Shown in pieces: positions 28,039 to 36,763 of a stretch of 64,000 nt of DNA. Under the pieces are notes generated by a model, which worked only from the letters and a program-made list of their open reading frames with translations, was not told the DNA's origin and made no database searches. The stretch's first letter is position 1. Each line of letters starts with the position of its first letter. The stretch is from the NCBI GenBank assembly GCA_016708305.1, contig JADJGB010000008.1, positions 1,116,001-1,180,000 of the forward strand, given 5' to 3'. The stretch comes from Sphingobacteriales bacterium (GTDB taxonomy: Bacteria; Bacteroidota; Bacteroidia; Chitinophagales; Chitinophagaceae). A program made the translations under genes and the position numbers.

Positions 28039-28680
28039 ATGGAAATTCAGTTTAAAATTAAAATGAATGAAAGATTATATCTTCGGAACCCGGAAGATAC
28101 AGAATTAGGAAGAAGAATATTGAAGCATAGTGTAGATCTCATCTATAAACTGGGTTTTGAATCTTTCACCTTTAAAAAACTTGCAGAAGAGATTGATTCA
28201 ACAGAAGCAGGCATTTACCGGTATTTTGAAAACAAGCATAATTTATTGATTTATATTACAGCGTGGTATTTTGGCTGGTTAGCCTATCAAATTAGTTTTC
28301 AAACGAATAACATAAAAGACCCTAAGATAAAGCTACAGAAGATAATAAATTTATTAGCGCTTCCTATTGAAGACGACAAACAGACAAACCATATAGATGA
28401 AGGATTATTACATCCCGTTATTGTTGCCGAAGGTTCAAAAGCTTACCTCACCAAGCAGGTAGAAAAAGATAATAAAAAACAATTTTTTCAGCCATATAAA
28501 GATTTATGTAACTTGATTGGAAATATTATTTTGGAAAATAATCCTAATTACAAATACCCAAAGTCCTTAGCTTCCACTATTATTGAAGTAGCTCATTTTC
28601 AAAATTTCTTTATGCATAATCTTACTTCTCTTACAGATTATAGCAAGAAAAACAACGAAGTTGAAATTGTGGAATTTTAA
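28039..28680 (+). CDS. TetR-family transcriptional regulator
   Basis: 213 residues from ATG 28039, which has an AAGAAG ribosome-binding site; a GTG two codons earlier is less likely. The N-terminal DNA-binding domain has the TetR helix-turn-helix FTFKKLAEEIDSTEAGIYRYF (key part KKLAEEIDSTEAGIYRYF) about 50 residues in. The remainder is an all-helical ligand and dimer domain. It is divergent from the dedA/zinc-ribbon/terC cluster across a perfect palindrome, so it probably represses that cluster and itself. The inducer is unknown. Confidence 0.88.
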   Translation: MEIQFKIKMNERLYLRNPEDTELGRRILKHSVDLIYKLGFESFTFKKLAEEIDSTEAGIYRYFENKHNLLIYITAWYFGWLAYQISFQTNNIKDPKIKLQKIINLLALPIEDDKQTNHIDEGLLHPVIVAEGSKAYLTKQVEKDNKKQFFQPYKDLCNLIGNIILENNPNYKYPKSLASTIIEVAHFQNFFMHNLTSLTDYSKKNNEVEIVEF

Positions 28681-28910
28681 ATAATTTAGTTTTTCAAGTA
28701 TAGAAAGTAAATAGCATTTTTGGATATTATTCATAACATAAATGTAGGCGCTAAATAATGCTTCTGTTATTAAAAAGCAGGTTTTTAAAAGCATCTAAAA
28801 TTCATAAAATTCGCTTCAAATTATTAGAAAGCAAAAATTGTGCACTAAAAAAATAGTTCGGGCTTTTTAATTTGGTGGAAACAGAAATTGTACAGTAATA
28901 TAAGAGGTAA

Positions 28911-28935
28911 AAAAATAACCCGCTTTTGCGAGGTA
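28911..28935 (-). terminator. Hairpin terminator, left copy of a 25-bp direct repeat
   Basis: On the minus strand TACCTCG, CAAAAG loop, CGGGTTA then a T-run, 28 bp after the stop of the small membrane protein. The same 25 bp, with one difference, recurs at 32373-32397 as the rplQ terminator. Confidence 0.7.
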
Positions 28936-28963
28936 AGTTACGTTACGTTATTGAATGAAAATA

Positions 28964-29146
28964 TTAAATCAGCCTACCAACTATTTGTATTATATAATAT
29001 ATAGACACAATAATTGCTAATACTCTCATTATTAATAATCCTACATTAGTATCTTTCTTTAATATATCTTTTAAAGAATTCCATATAATGCTTAAAAAAA
29101 CTATTAATCCGAGAATATTAAAAATAATGTCGAAAATAGATTTCAT
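28964..29146 (-). CDS. Small two-helix membrane protein
   Basis: 60 residues with two hydrophobic helices (ILGLIVFLSIIW and VLAIIVSIYYIIQIVG) joined by a basic loop SLKDILKKD. It starts 12 bp after the stop of the interrupted lipoprotein gene and is followed by a terminator, so the two form a cassette. I do not recognise a family. Its position behind a possible toxin-like lipoprotein suggests an immunity role, which is inference only. Confidence 0.6.
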   Translation of the reverse strand: MKSIFDIIFNILGLIVFLSIIWNSLKDILKKDTNVGLLIMRVLAIIVSIYYIIQIVGRLI

Positions 29147-29777
29147 TACAAAAAAAATTTAACCGTGTTCAGAAATATCATTCCCATCATTATATTCTTG
29201 ATATAAACATGTAGAAAGATCATAAATAGCATAAGCTGCTCCTATCCAACCCAAGGTTCTTTTAGCTAGTTTACTTGCAGCTTTCAAAATTGCTTTTATT
29301 GATAAATCTTTTGCACTACCTAAAATCAAGCCCATAGGTACACCTAAAGCTCTTGTTACTCAACCAGACGCCTCAATAAAAGAAATCGGATATTGTTCTA
29401 ACATGATTCTGTCAGTATGGGATGACATTAATGTTTCGCCAGGTCGTAATAATATAGGATATTGAGATTTATATGTCAATAAATCACCAATAGGCTCACC
29501 AATGCCAAAATCAATATAAGATGTATCAATCGCTACTCCTTGATCTTCAAGTCGCTTGACTTCCAATGCAAATACTCCCAAAATTGCAATTCTTGGATCA
29601 TTAGGACTAAAAAAATCGTTTAAATCTATTTCATAATATGATAATAAAAAATCTTTAGTAGGTTGAATTAAAGGTTGTGTAATTTCAATAGCTTGGCTCT
29701 CAGTTATTGTTGGATTATCGTATCCCTTCGTCCAACCCCGTATTGCTTTACTAAGATAGTTTATTGATTTTTGCCGG

Positions 29778-30074
29778 ATGGAAACTAACAATACCTCCGA
29801 CCGTGCCGGTATAATGCACGCCCACATTGAAGCCTGCCGCACAAGCGGCCAAACGGTTGTATCTTATTGCAAAGAACACCGGCTTGCGGCATCCAAATAT
29901 TATTACTGGCAAAAACGGTTGCCTATTAACGCAGCGACCACACCCACTTTCACGCAGGTGACACCGATAGCCACCCATGGCAGTGCCGCAACTATCTGCT
30001 ACCCTAATGGTGTGCGGCTTGAGTTGGGCAGTATTAATATAGCCGTTTTAAAAGAGCTGCTATGTTGCATCTAA
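29778..30074 (+). CDS. tnpA: IS66 accessory protein TnpA
   Basis: 98 residues. The helix-turn-helix region SGQTVVSYCKEHRLAASKYY followed by YWQKRLP is typical of IS66 Orf1. The C-terminal YPNGVRLELG motif is also common to the family. It overlaps the next gene by 13 bp, as in other IS66 elements, which suggests coupled translation. Confidence 0.9.
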   Translation: METNNTSDRAGIMHAHIEACRTSGQTVVSYCKEHRLAASKYYYWQKRLPINAATTPTFTQVTPIATHGSAATICYPNGVRLELGSINIAVLKELLCCI

Positions 30075-30407
30075 ACTCCGCTTGTCGCTACTTTTATTAC
30101 AACGGCACTGCTGATTTTCGCAAGGGAGCCTACGGGTTGAGCGGCCTGGTGCGCAACGAGATGCAACAGGATGTGCTGAGTGGCGACGTATTCATTTTTA
30201 TTGGCCGGCGTGGTAACAAAATAAAATTACTACAATGGGATAGCGATGGCTTTGCGCTCTATGAAAAAGGTTGGAGCAGGGCACTTTGAAAGACCTCCCG
30301 CCAGCCATAACGATCATTTTTGCATCACCTCACAGCAATTACAATTTATTTTGCAGGGTGTAATTTTAAAAACGGTGCGACAAAAAATCAGGTTTACCTG
30401 CCAATAA
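30062..30407 (+). pseudogene. tnpB: IS66 accessory protein TnpB, frameshifted
   Basis: The open part, 30062-30289 (75 residues), has the Orf2 motifs ADFRKGAYGLSGLV and VFIFIGRRGNKIKLLQWD. Normal TnpB has about 110-120 residues. Adding one A at 30264-30268 and one G at 30279-30281 restores RLEQGHFERPPASHND and runs to TAA at 30405-30407, the expected length. Confidence 0.85.
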
Positions 30408-30468
30408 TTCCACTATTGCCATACTGTCTGAAATACCTGTCAATACTGCATTTCAGGCAATTATTAGC

Positions 30469-32037
30469 ATGATATTTGTACTACCTGTAAACATCTTGCA
30501 AACAGTTTCACATATCGCTTCCGGCAATAGTTTTATAGACTACAAAGTCCTCTTTGAACAGGAAAGGAGCCACAATATTGAATTGCGATTACAGATACAA
30601 TCGCTACAGTTGCAATTAGCCGAATTAAAGAAAATGCTCTTTGGCGGCAGGGCAGAGAAGTTTGTAACAGCAAATGCAACCGCCGTTTCACAGCCTGAAT
30701 TATTCCCTGATGATAAACTGGGGCAGATAGACGTGGTAAAAACCACACTGGTAAAAGAATATCAAAAGCAACAAACCAAACTCACCGTAAAGCATCCCGG
30801 TCGTAACCCTTTGCCGGAAAGCCTTCGCCGCGAAGTAATAGAACTGATGCCCAAAGAGGATGTAGAAGGTTTGCATCCCGTTGGTAAAGAAATTACCGAA
30901 AAGCTGGAGTACCGGCCCGGCGAGTTGTTTGTGAAACAATATGTACGCCCCGAGTATATCAAACCTTCAAATGATGGATTAAACGCAAGCCGCATCATTG
31001 CTTCATTACCGGCCATGCCGCTTGAGAAATCTGTTGCAGGCGCATCATTGCTTACGCATTTGCTGGCAAGCAAGTTTGTGGACCATCTGCCTGTGTATCG
31101 CCAGTTAGCCATCTTCAAACGTCAAATGTAAACATCAATCACAGCACGGTAAGCGGCTGGATAAAAGATGCGATGCGGTTGATTGAACCGGTTTACGACC
31201 TGCATTGCTGGCAGGTTTTGAATACAAACTATTTGAATGTGGATGAAACCACGATAAAGGTTTTGGATAAGGACAAAAAACAAACCACGCATACAGGATA
31301 CTATTGGGTGTATTACGATACGCAACGAAAATTAGCGTTGTTCGATTATCAGCCCGGGCGTGGCGCTTTGTATCCCAAAGCTATGTTGCACAAGTTTAAA
31401 GGCTATTTGCAAACAGATGGCTACGATGCTTACGAAACTTTCGATAAAGTAGAAGGCGTTACCCCTTTTTGCTGCTGGGCGCATCGCGCAGAAAATTTTA
31501 CGAAGCCAAAGATTACGACAAAGCCAATGCGGATGCGGTTTTGAGCCTGATACAGGATTTATATAAAATAGAATCCTATTGCCGCGATGAAAACTTTACG
31601 CCGGAGCAAATAAAAACCATCGGCATGAACATGCCCTACCCGTATTAAACAATTTGCAAAGCACATTAACCGAAATGTTGCTCACCAAAAAGGTATTACC
31701 CAAAAGTCCTTTTGGCAAGGCCATTGCTTATACATTAACACGATGGCAGAAATTGTGCGTGTACACCACAGACGGCATTTTGCAAATCGATAATAACCTT
31801 ATTGAGAACGCTATTCGCCCTGTGGCGCTGGGGCGCAAAAATTATCTGTTTGCCGGAAGCCACGAGCGGGCACAGGATGCAGCAATGCTTTATAGCCTGT
31901 TCGCCACATGCCGCCTGCACAACATCAATCCCGAACACTGGCTTACCCACGTATTCGAAAAAATCAACAGCGCCAAAAAGCAAAACCTATACCAACTGCT
32001 GCCACAAAACTATGATGCCAACTTTAAACAACAATGA
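30469..32037 (+). pseudogene. IS66 transposase (TnpC), frameshifted three times
   Basis: Three frames make one IS66 transposase of about 525 residues. 30469-31131 is the leucine-zipper-like N-terminus and zinc-region. 31173-31544 holds VDETTIKVLDKDKK and TDGYDAYETF, the first two catalytic acids. 31654-32037 holds QIDNNLIENAIRPVALGRKN, the last acid. Single missing bases near 31124, 31484 and 31620 explain the breaks. All DDE-site motifs are intact. Confidence 0.9.
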
Positions 32038-32372
32038 CGGGGTTGGACGAAGGGATACGGATTATCATCAATTGTTGTAATTGGAACGACATCCCTGGGA
32101 AATGTTGTTTTATGAGACGTTTTGCTTTTTCTTGAATTTAATGCTACTATATTCTTTGCTTTAACTGTTGCACTTTTGAGTGTTTTGGCTAGCCTAGTAT
32201 AAGAATTTTCCTCAATCATTACATCTGGCTTAGAACACATTGTGAAAAGGAGAACAAATAGTAACAAAGTAGTAATTAATTTGATAGTAAAATAATTTAG
32301 AGGACTAATGTATAATTTGCATGTTAAATTACCTCCCCCCAATCAATTTTCAAAATATTTTTTCCGTACATC

Positions 32373-32397
32373 AAAAATACCCCGCTTTTGCGAGGTA
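32373..32397 (-). terminator. rplQ operon terminator, right copy of a 25-bp direct repeat
   Basis: On the minus strand AATACCTCG, CAAAAG loop, CGGGGTATTTTT, 30 bp after rplQ. It ends the ribosomal operon. 24 of 25 bases match 28911-28935. Confidence 0.85.
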
Positions 32398-32426
32398 TTT
32401 GAAATGAATTAGAAGTAATTTTTGTT

Positions 32427-32978
32427 TTAAGCTTTTTCAGGATCAGCATCCGCATCTTCAACCTTCGCTGTCTCAACCTCAACCTCAGTCTTAACCTCAG
32501 CCTCATTCTCAACCTTAGTCTCAACCCCAGCCTCAGCCTTCTTCTTTGTGCTTCCGCTTCCGCGACGGCGTGTACGCTTTCCTGCTGCTTTATCTTCGCC
32601 GATACCTTTACCGTAAATTTCGTTGAAGTCAACCAGCTCAATCATAGCTTTTTCAGCAGCATCTCCGCGGCGTGTTCCCAATTTGATGATACGGGTGTAA
32701 CCACCTGGGCGGCCGCCTACTTTTCCTGCTACATTATCAAACAGTTCTTTTATGGCCTCTTTATCTTGCAGATAGCCGAAAACAATACGACGTTGATGTG
32801 TGGTGTTTTCTTTACTTTTAGTGATTAAAGGCTCAACAAATACGCGCAAAGCTTTTGCTTTGGCAACAGTTGTAACAATTCTTTTGTGTTTAATAAGCTG
32901 ACAGGATAAATTGCTTAATAAAGCATCTCTGTGTGCTTTTGTACGGCTTAAATTTTTGATTTTGTCTCCGTGACGCAT
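32427..32978 (-). CDS. rplQ: 50S ribosomal protein L17
   Basis: 183 residues. The first 120 or so are standard L17 (MRHGDKIKNLSRTKAHRDAL, RRIVFGYLQDKE, GGRPGGYTRIIKLG). A further 60-residue low-complexity tail follows: a basic stretch (KRTRRRGSGSTKKK), then an acidic Glu/Val repeat region. Bacteroidota L17 often has such an extension. Last gene of the operon. Confidence 0.97.
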   Translation of the reverse strand: MRHGDKIKNLSRTKAHRDALLSNLSCQLIKHKRIVTTVAKAKALRVFVEPLITKSKENTTHQRRIVFGYLQDKEAIKELFDNVAGKVGGRPGGYTRIIKLGTRRGDAAEKAMIELVDFNEIYGKGIGEDKAAGKRTRRRGSGSTKKKAEAGVETKVENEAEVKTEVEVETAKVEDADADPEKA

Positions 32979-33117
32979 GACGTGTAAGTTTTAGGTTTGA
33001 CGCTTGAAGTGTAATGCTCAATAAGTCAAACCGGGTTTAATAAATTCGATTGTACCGTGTCAGGAATTACAATCTACTTGTCTTTTCTTAATAATCATCT
33101 TTTTCGATGCCCAATCT

Positions 33118-34089
33118 CTACAAATCCATTCCGAAGTTCAGTCCTCTTTCATTCAATACCTGCTCGATTTCGGAAAGTGATTTTTGACCAAAATTTCTGA
33201 ACTTCATCAAATCTTCCTGTTCGTATTGAACCAGTTCGCTCAAAGAATTGATTTTTGCAGCTTTCAGGCAGTTGAAAGCACGTACAGAAAGATCGAGATC
33301 TTCCAGAGGTGTTTTCAATACTTTACGTAATTGTAAAGTTTGCTCATCCACCATGTCTTCTTTCTTTTCTTCTTTATTATCAAAGGTGATATTTTCATCA
33401 GTGATAATCATCAGGTGCTGAATCAGGATACGGCTGGCTTGTTTTACTGCATCTTCAGGATGAATAGTGCCATCGGTAACTACCTCCATTACAAGTTTTT
33501 CAAAGTCGGTGCGTTGTTCTACGCGGGTATTTTCGATGCTGTATTTTACATTCTTGATAGGAGTGTAGATAGCATCTGTAGGAATATAGCCAACAGGGGC
33601 ATCTTTAACGATATTTTCTTCTGCAGGCACATAACCACGGCCTTTACCAATAGTAAATTCAATATCCAGTCTTGCTGATTCATCCATTGTACAAATCAGT
33701 AAATCAGGATTCATTATTTGAAAGGCTTGCGTATTATCGCCAATCACACCTGCCAAAAATTGTTTTTGATTTTTTATTGATAATGAAATTTTCTCGTTTG
33801 CAACTTCATGATCCACTATTTTCTTGAAGCGTACTTGTTTAAGGTTCAAAATAACCTCAACCACGTCCTCGCTTATGCCTTTGATGGTATCAAATTCGTG
33901 GTCAACACCTTCTATTTTTACTCCGGTAATTGCATAACCTTCCAATGAGTTTAATAAAACCCTACGCAGCGCATTGCCAATGGTTACACCGTAACCGGGC
34001 TCTAACGGACGAAATTCAAACTGAGCTTCAAAATCCGATGCTTTTTGTAATAAAATTTTATCGGGTTGCTGGAAATTTAATATTGCCAT
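33118..34089 (-). CDS. rpoA: DNA-directed RNA polymerase subunit alpha
   Basis: 323 residues. The N-terminal domain has FEFRPLEPGYGVTIGNALRR and LLNSLEGYAITGVKIEGV, used for dimerisation and beta/beta' assembly. The C-terminal domain (about residues 255-320) has LDLSVRAFNCLKAAKI and FRNFGQKSLSEIEQVL, the alpha-CTD that contacts UP elements and activators. It lies between rpsD and rplQ, the usual order. Confidence 0.98.
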   Translation of the reverse strand: MAILNFQQPDKILLQKASDFEAQFEFRPLEPGYGVTIGNALRRVLLNSLEGYAITGVKIEGVDHEFDTIKGISEDVVEVILNLKQVRFKKIVDHEVANEKISLSIKNQKQFLAGVIGDNTQAFQIMNPDLLICTMDESARLDIEFTIGKGRGYVPAEENIVKDAPVGYIPTDAIYTPIKNVKYSIENTRVEQRTDFEKLVMEVVTDGTIHPEDAVKQASRILIQHLMIITDENITFDNKEEKKEDMVDEQTLQLRKVLKTPLEDLDLSVRAFNCLKAAKINSLSELVQYEQEDLMKFRNFGQKSLSEIEQVLNERGLNFGMDL

Positions 34090-34170
34090 ATTTTAGATTT
34101 TGTTATTGGATATCAGGTTGTTGTGCTATCAGACGCTTATCAGCCCTATAGCGTAATAACCAAAAATAAA

Positions 34171-34776
34171 TTACTTACTGTACAACTCAACTATCAGAGA
34201 TTCTTTAATGTTCTCAGGAACACTCTCTCTTTCAGGATAAGTGATAAAAGTACCTTTAAACTCCGTTTCGTTGAAATCAACCCAGCCGAATTTAGGATTT
34301 TTTGGTCTAACCTGGCTGGTTATGGATGAATTGGCTTTACTTTTTTCTTTCAAAGTAATTACATCGCCTGCACTCAGTTGATACGATGGAATGTTAACCA
34401 CTTCGCCATTTACCTCAATGTGCTTGTGGCTCACCAGCTGGCGTGCAGCAGGACGACTGGGGGCAATGCCCATACGGAAGACTGTGTTGTCTAAACGTGC
34501 TTCAAGTAATTTAATCAGGTTTTCACCGGTAACACCTTTGCGACGGTTAGCTTCTTCAAATGTTTTATGGAATTGCTTTTCCAGAATACCGTAGGTGTAT
34601 TTCGCTTTTTGCTTTTCGCGAAGCTGTAAAGCGTACTCTCCAAGAGTTTTACGTTTACGCTTTTCGCCGTGCATACCGGGAGGGTTACTGTTTTTACCCA
34701 ACCATTTACCATTGCCTAAAATAGGCTCCCCGAAAATACGGGAGATTTTGGTCTTAGGACCATTGTAACGTGCCAT
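34171..34776 (-). CDS. rpsD: 30S ribosomal protein S4
   Basis: 201 residues beginning MARYNGPKTKISRIFGEPI. The S4 RNA-binding domain is at LEARLDNTVFRMGIAPSRPA followed by ARQLVSHKHIEVNGEVV. Primary 16S rRNA binder; in E. coli it represses its own operon. A hairpin lies just upstream at 34793-34834. Confidence 0.98.
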   Translation of the reverse strand: MARYNGPKTKISRIFGEPILGNGKWLGKNSNPPGMHGEKRKRKTLGEYALQLREKQKAKYTYGILEKQFHKTFEEANRRKGVTGENLIKLLEARLDNTVFRMGIAPSRPAARQLVSHKHIEVNGEVVNIPSYQLSAGDVITLKEKSKANSSITSQVRPKNPKFGWVDFNETEFKGTFITYPERESVPENIKESLIVELYSK

Positions 34777-34792
34777 AATTATACTTTCATTT

Positions 34793-34834
34793 AAGCTTTT
34801 TTAAAAACCGGTACTGCAATCATTAAAAAGCTTT
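34793..34834 (-). promoter_or_regulatory. Hairpin in the rpsD leader
   Basis: AAGCTTTTTTAA pairs with TTAAAAAGCTT around a 15-bp centre containing ACCGGT, 17 bp before the rpsD ATG, in an unusually long 232-bp gap between rpsK and rpsD. It could be a terminator-like or S4-responsive structure; the sequence alone does not decide. Confidence 0.45.
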
Positions 34835-35008
34835 GGAAAAAATCAATTGAGTACCCTTTATTAAAATGAATTTATAATTTAAGATTTGAGATATATGATT
34901 TGTGGGTTATGATATTTGTTTTCATAAACACTATTCTCAAACTAAAAATATATAAAAGAACTATTGTGTCTGCAAAATCCTTGTAACCTCGAGAGATTAA
35001 GGAAAATT

Positions 35009-35410
35009 TTACACTCTTCTCTTTTTGGGAGGACGGCATCCGTTATGTGGCAGAGGAGTAACGTCTTTAATCATTACTATCTCTATTCCGGATTGTGAAA
35101 GGGAACGGATGGCGCCTTCGCGACCACTACCGGGTCCTTTTACAAAAACATCTACTCTTTTTAGCCCTGCATCAAATGCTACTTTAGCAGCGTCGGCTGC
35201 TGCCATTTGAGCTGCATAAGGCGTATTTTTTTTGCTTCCACGGAAGCCCATCTTACCGGCGCTGCTCCAGCTTATTACCTGGCCGCTTTTGTTTGTAAGA
35301 CTTACAATAATGTTGTTGAAAGTTGCGGAAATGTGTGCATCGCCATAGGCATCCACCTTAACGATTCTTTTTTTTGCTGCTGCTTTAGCGCTTAATTGTG
35401 CTTTTGCCAT
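35009..35410 (-). CDS. rpsK: 30S ribosomal protein S11
   Basis: 133 residues with the S11 core: AHISATFNNIIVSLTNKSG, SSAGKMGFRGSKKNTPYAAQ and the C-terminal VTPLPHNGCRPPKKRRV. The first 12 residues are an Ala/Lys-rich extension. It forms part of the 30S platform. Confidence 0.98.
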   Translation of the reverse strand: MAKAQLSAKAAAKKRIVKVDAYGDAHISATFNNIIVSLTNKSGQVISWSSAGKMGFRGSKKNTPYAAQMAAADAAKVAFDAGLKRVDVFVKGPGSGREGAIRSLSQSGIEIVMIKDVTPLPHNGCRPPKKRRV

Positions 35411-35439
35411 TTGAAATAAGGTAATCTTTAAAAAAATAA

Positions 35440-35463
35440 ATAATCCGCCTTTGGCGGATCCAA
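35440..35463. other. Small hairpin before rpsK
   Basis: ATCCGCC, TTT loop, GGCGGAT: a perfect 7-bp stem without a strong T-run, between the rpsM terminator and rpsK. Confidence 0.5.
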
Positions 35464-35523
35464 TTCAACTCGCCATCTGCACCGGGATATCAGAAATTGA
35501 ACTGGAAATAACTGGTGCAATGC

Positions 35524-35558
35524 AAAAAAGCCTGAAGCAAGTTGCTCAAGGCTTTTTT
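35524..35558 (-). terminator. Terminator-like hairpin between rpsM and rpsK
   Basis: AAAAAAGCCTTGAGCAA pairs with TTGCTTCAGGCTTTTTT, four bases after the rpsM stop. It has a strong stem and T-run on both strands, inside what is normally one operon, so partial termination is likely. Confidence 0.75.
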
Positions 35559-35562
35559 GCAA

Positions 35563-35943
35563 TTATTTCTTAGCTGCTTTCTTTTTACCGGCAACTGTCT
35601 TACGTTTTCCTTTACGTGTACGACTGTTGGTTTTGGTACGTTGTCCACGAACAGGTAACCCTTTTCTATGACGAAGTCCGCGATAACATGCAATATCCAA
35701 AAGACGCTTGATATTCATCTGTACCTCAGAGCGCAACTGGCCTTCTACCTTTAGTTCTTCAGTAATAGTAGAACGAATGGCATTCAGATCATTATCATCC
35801 CAATCGTTTACCTTTTTGTTACGGTCAATATTATTCTTGTCCAGAATATATCTGGCGGAAGAAAAGCCAATACCATAAATATAGGTAAGACCTACTTCGC
35901 CTCTTTTATTTTTTGGTAAATCAACACCGGCAATACGAGCCAT
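35563..35943 (-). CDS. rpsM: 30S ribosomal protein S13
   Basis: 126 residues. MARIAGVDLPKNKRGEVGL is the S13 start, DIACYRGLRHRKGLPVRGQR the signature, and the tail is Lys-rich and ends GKKKAAKK. It sits in the 30S head and contacts tRNA and the 50S subunit. Confidence 0.98.
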   Translation of the reverse strand: MARIAGVDLPKNKRGEVGLTYIYGIGFSSARYILDKNNIDRNKKVNDWDDNDLNAIRSTITEELKVEGQLRSEVQMNIKRLLDIACYRGLRHRKGLPVRGQRTKTNSRTRKGKRKTVAGKKKAAKK

Positions 35944-35978
35944 ATCAAAAATTAAAAATTAAAAATTAAAATTGAATA

Positions 35979-36095
35979 CTATCCTTGTCTTTGTTTGAAA
36001 CGAGGATTTTTTTTGTTAATTATAAAAAGCTTACCCTTGCGACGAACTATTTTACAGTCCTCGCTACGCTTTTTTATGGATGCCCTTACTCTCAT
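35979..36095 (-). CDS. rpmJ: 50S ribosomal protein L36
   Basis: 38 residues, MRVRASIKKRSEDCKIVRRK onward to PRFKQRQG, the standard L36 length and sequence. Of the usual zinc ligands only the Cys in EDCK remains, with KLFIINKKNPRF in place of the C-x4-H end, so this is the zinc-free (C-minus) form. It lies between infA and rpsM, as usual. Confidence 0.95.
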   Translation of the reverse strand: MRVRASIKKRSEDCKIVRRKGKLFIINKKNPRFKQRQG

Positions 36096-36124
36096 TTTAC
36101 TATTTTTAAATATTTATAAACCAA

Positions 36125-36343
36125 TTATTTATAACGAAAGTTGATTCTTCCTCGCGTTAAATCATAAGGACTCATTTCGAGCCCTACTCTGTCTCCGGGC
36201 AAAATACGGATGTAGTGCATCCTCATTTTACCTGAAATAGTTGCCACAATTTCATGTCCATTCCCTAACTTCACCCTGAACATTGCATTGGATAAGGCTT
36301 CCAGAATCACTCCATCTTGTTTTATTAATGGTTGTTTTGCCAT
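36125..36343 (-). CDS. infA: Translation initiation factor IF-1
   Basis: 72 residues from ATG 36343, MAKQPLIKQDGVILEAL, an S1-like OB fold with GHEIVATISGKMRMHYIRIL and PGDRVGLEMSPYDLTRGRI. An in-frame ATG six codons upstream overlaps the promoter box and is not the start. First visible gene of the operon. Confidence 0.97.
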   Translation of the reverse strand: MAKQPLIKQDGVILEALSNAMFRVKLGNGHEIVATISGKMRMHYIRILPGDRVGLEMSPYDLTRGRINFRYK

Positions 36344-36763
36344 AAAAAATTTGGGCTGCAAAGATAGGGAGAATTAATGAAAAAAAATAGTTTGCCCTTT
36401 ATTTATTTCAGTTTAAGCCAAAAAGATGCCAAAAATATTAAAAAAATGGCAGATAGAAAGTCTGTTTTGTGTTTTTGGACATTTAAACTGATTTGGAATG
36501 TTTTCTCGTATGTCGGCAAGTCCAAAAGTATTTAGGAATATCCAAGCTGCACATAAAATTATTATCTAATCATTTTTATCCTTCAAAATTAGAATATTAC
36601 TTTTGTGAGTTTATTTTTAAAGAAAAATATTTTTACATTAAAATCAAGAAACCTTTTTTAAAAACCTTAATTTGCCAGAAATTGTAATTAAAGAACAATA
36701 AACGGGAGGGTTTATACTATTGCTTCTCAATGTTTTATTTACTAAAATCATCTTAATTTTTGT
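36344..36763. other. Divergent intergenic region, infA / protease
   Basis: 420 bp, very AT-rich. Apart from the infA promoter I see no gene or repeat. A loose AATTTTTG lies 5 bp before the protease ATG. Confidence 0.45.
36359..36366 (-). promoter_or_regulatory. -7 box for the infA operon
   Basis: TATCTTTG on the minus strand, 15 bp before the infA ATG; exact TAnnTTTG match. Confidence 0.65.

Larger units (their letters stand above)
29720..32058 (+). mobile_element. IS66-family insertion sequence, complete (2339 bp)
   Basis: Both ends carry the inverted repeat GTATCCCTTCGTCCAACCCC, perfect over at least 22 bp including the following GT. The 8-bp target duplication GGATTATC flanks it at 29712-29719 and 32059-32066, the length usual for IS66. 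Inside are tnpA, tnpB and the DDE transposase in the usual order. The last two genes carry five single-base gaps, mostly in short homopolymers, so activity cannot be judged until the sequence is confirmed. Confidence 0.95.
29159..32342 (-). pseudogene. Lipoprotein of unknown function, interrupted by IS66
   Basis: The 5' part (32059-32342) encodes a signal sequence with lipobox FTMC and a basic region. The 3' part (29159-29719) continues it. Removing the IS and one 8-bp repeat joins VPITTIDDN to PTITESQAIEIT in frame. The predicted protein has about 280 residues. Its tail is an amphipathic, membrane-seeking stretch (SIKAILKAASKLAKRTLGW, then IGAAYAIYDLSTCLY). A further in-frame TGA lies at 29360-29362. 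No ATG start is visible; TTG 32342 or a start nearer the signal helix are options. I do not recognise the family. Confidence 0.7.

Noticed and set aside
36493..36687. 64-codon frame before the protease
   Set aside because: Phe/Lys/Tyr-rich translation of AT-rich intergenic DNA, without start signals or similarity.
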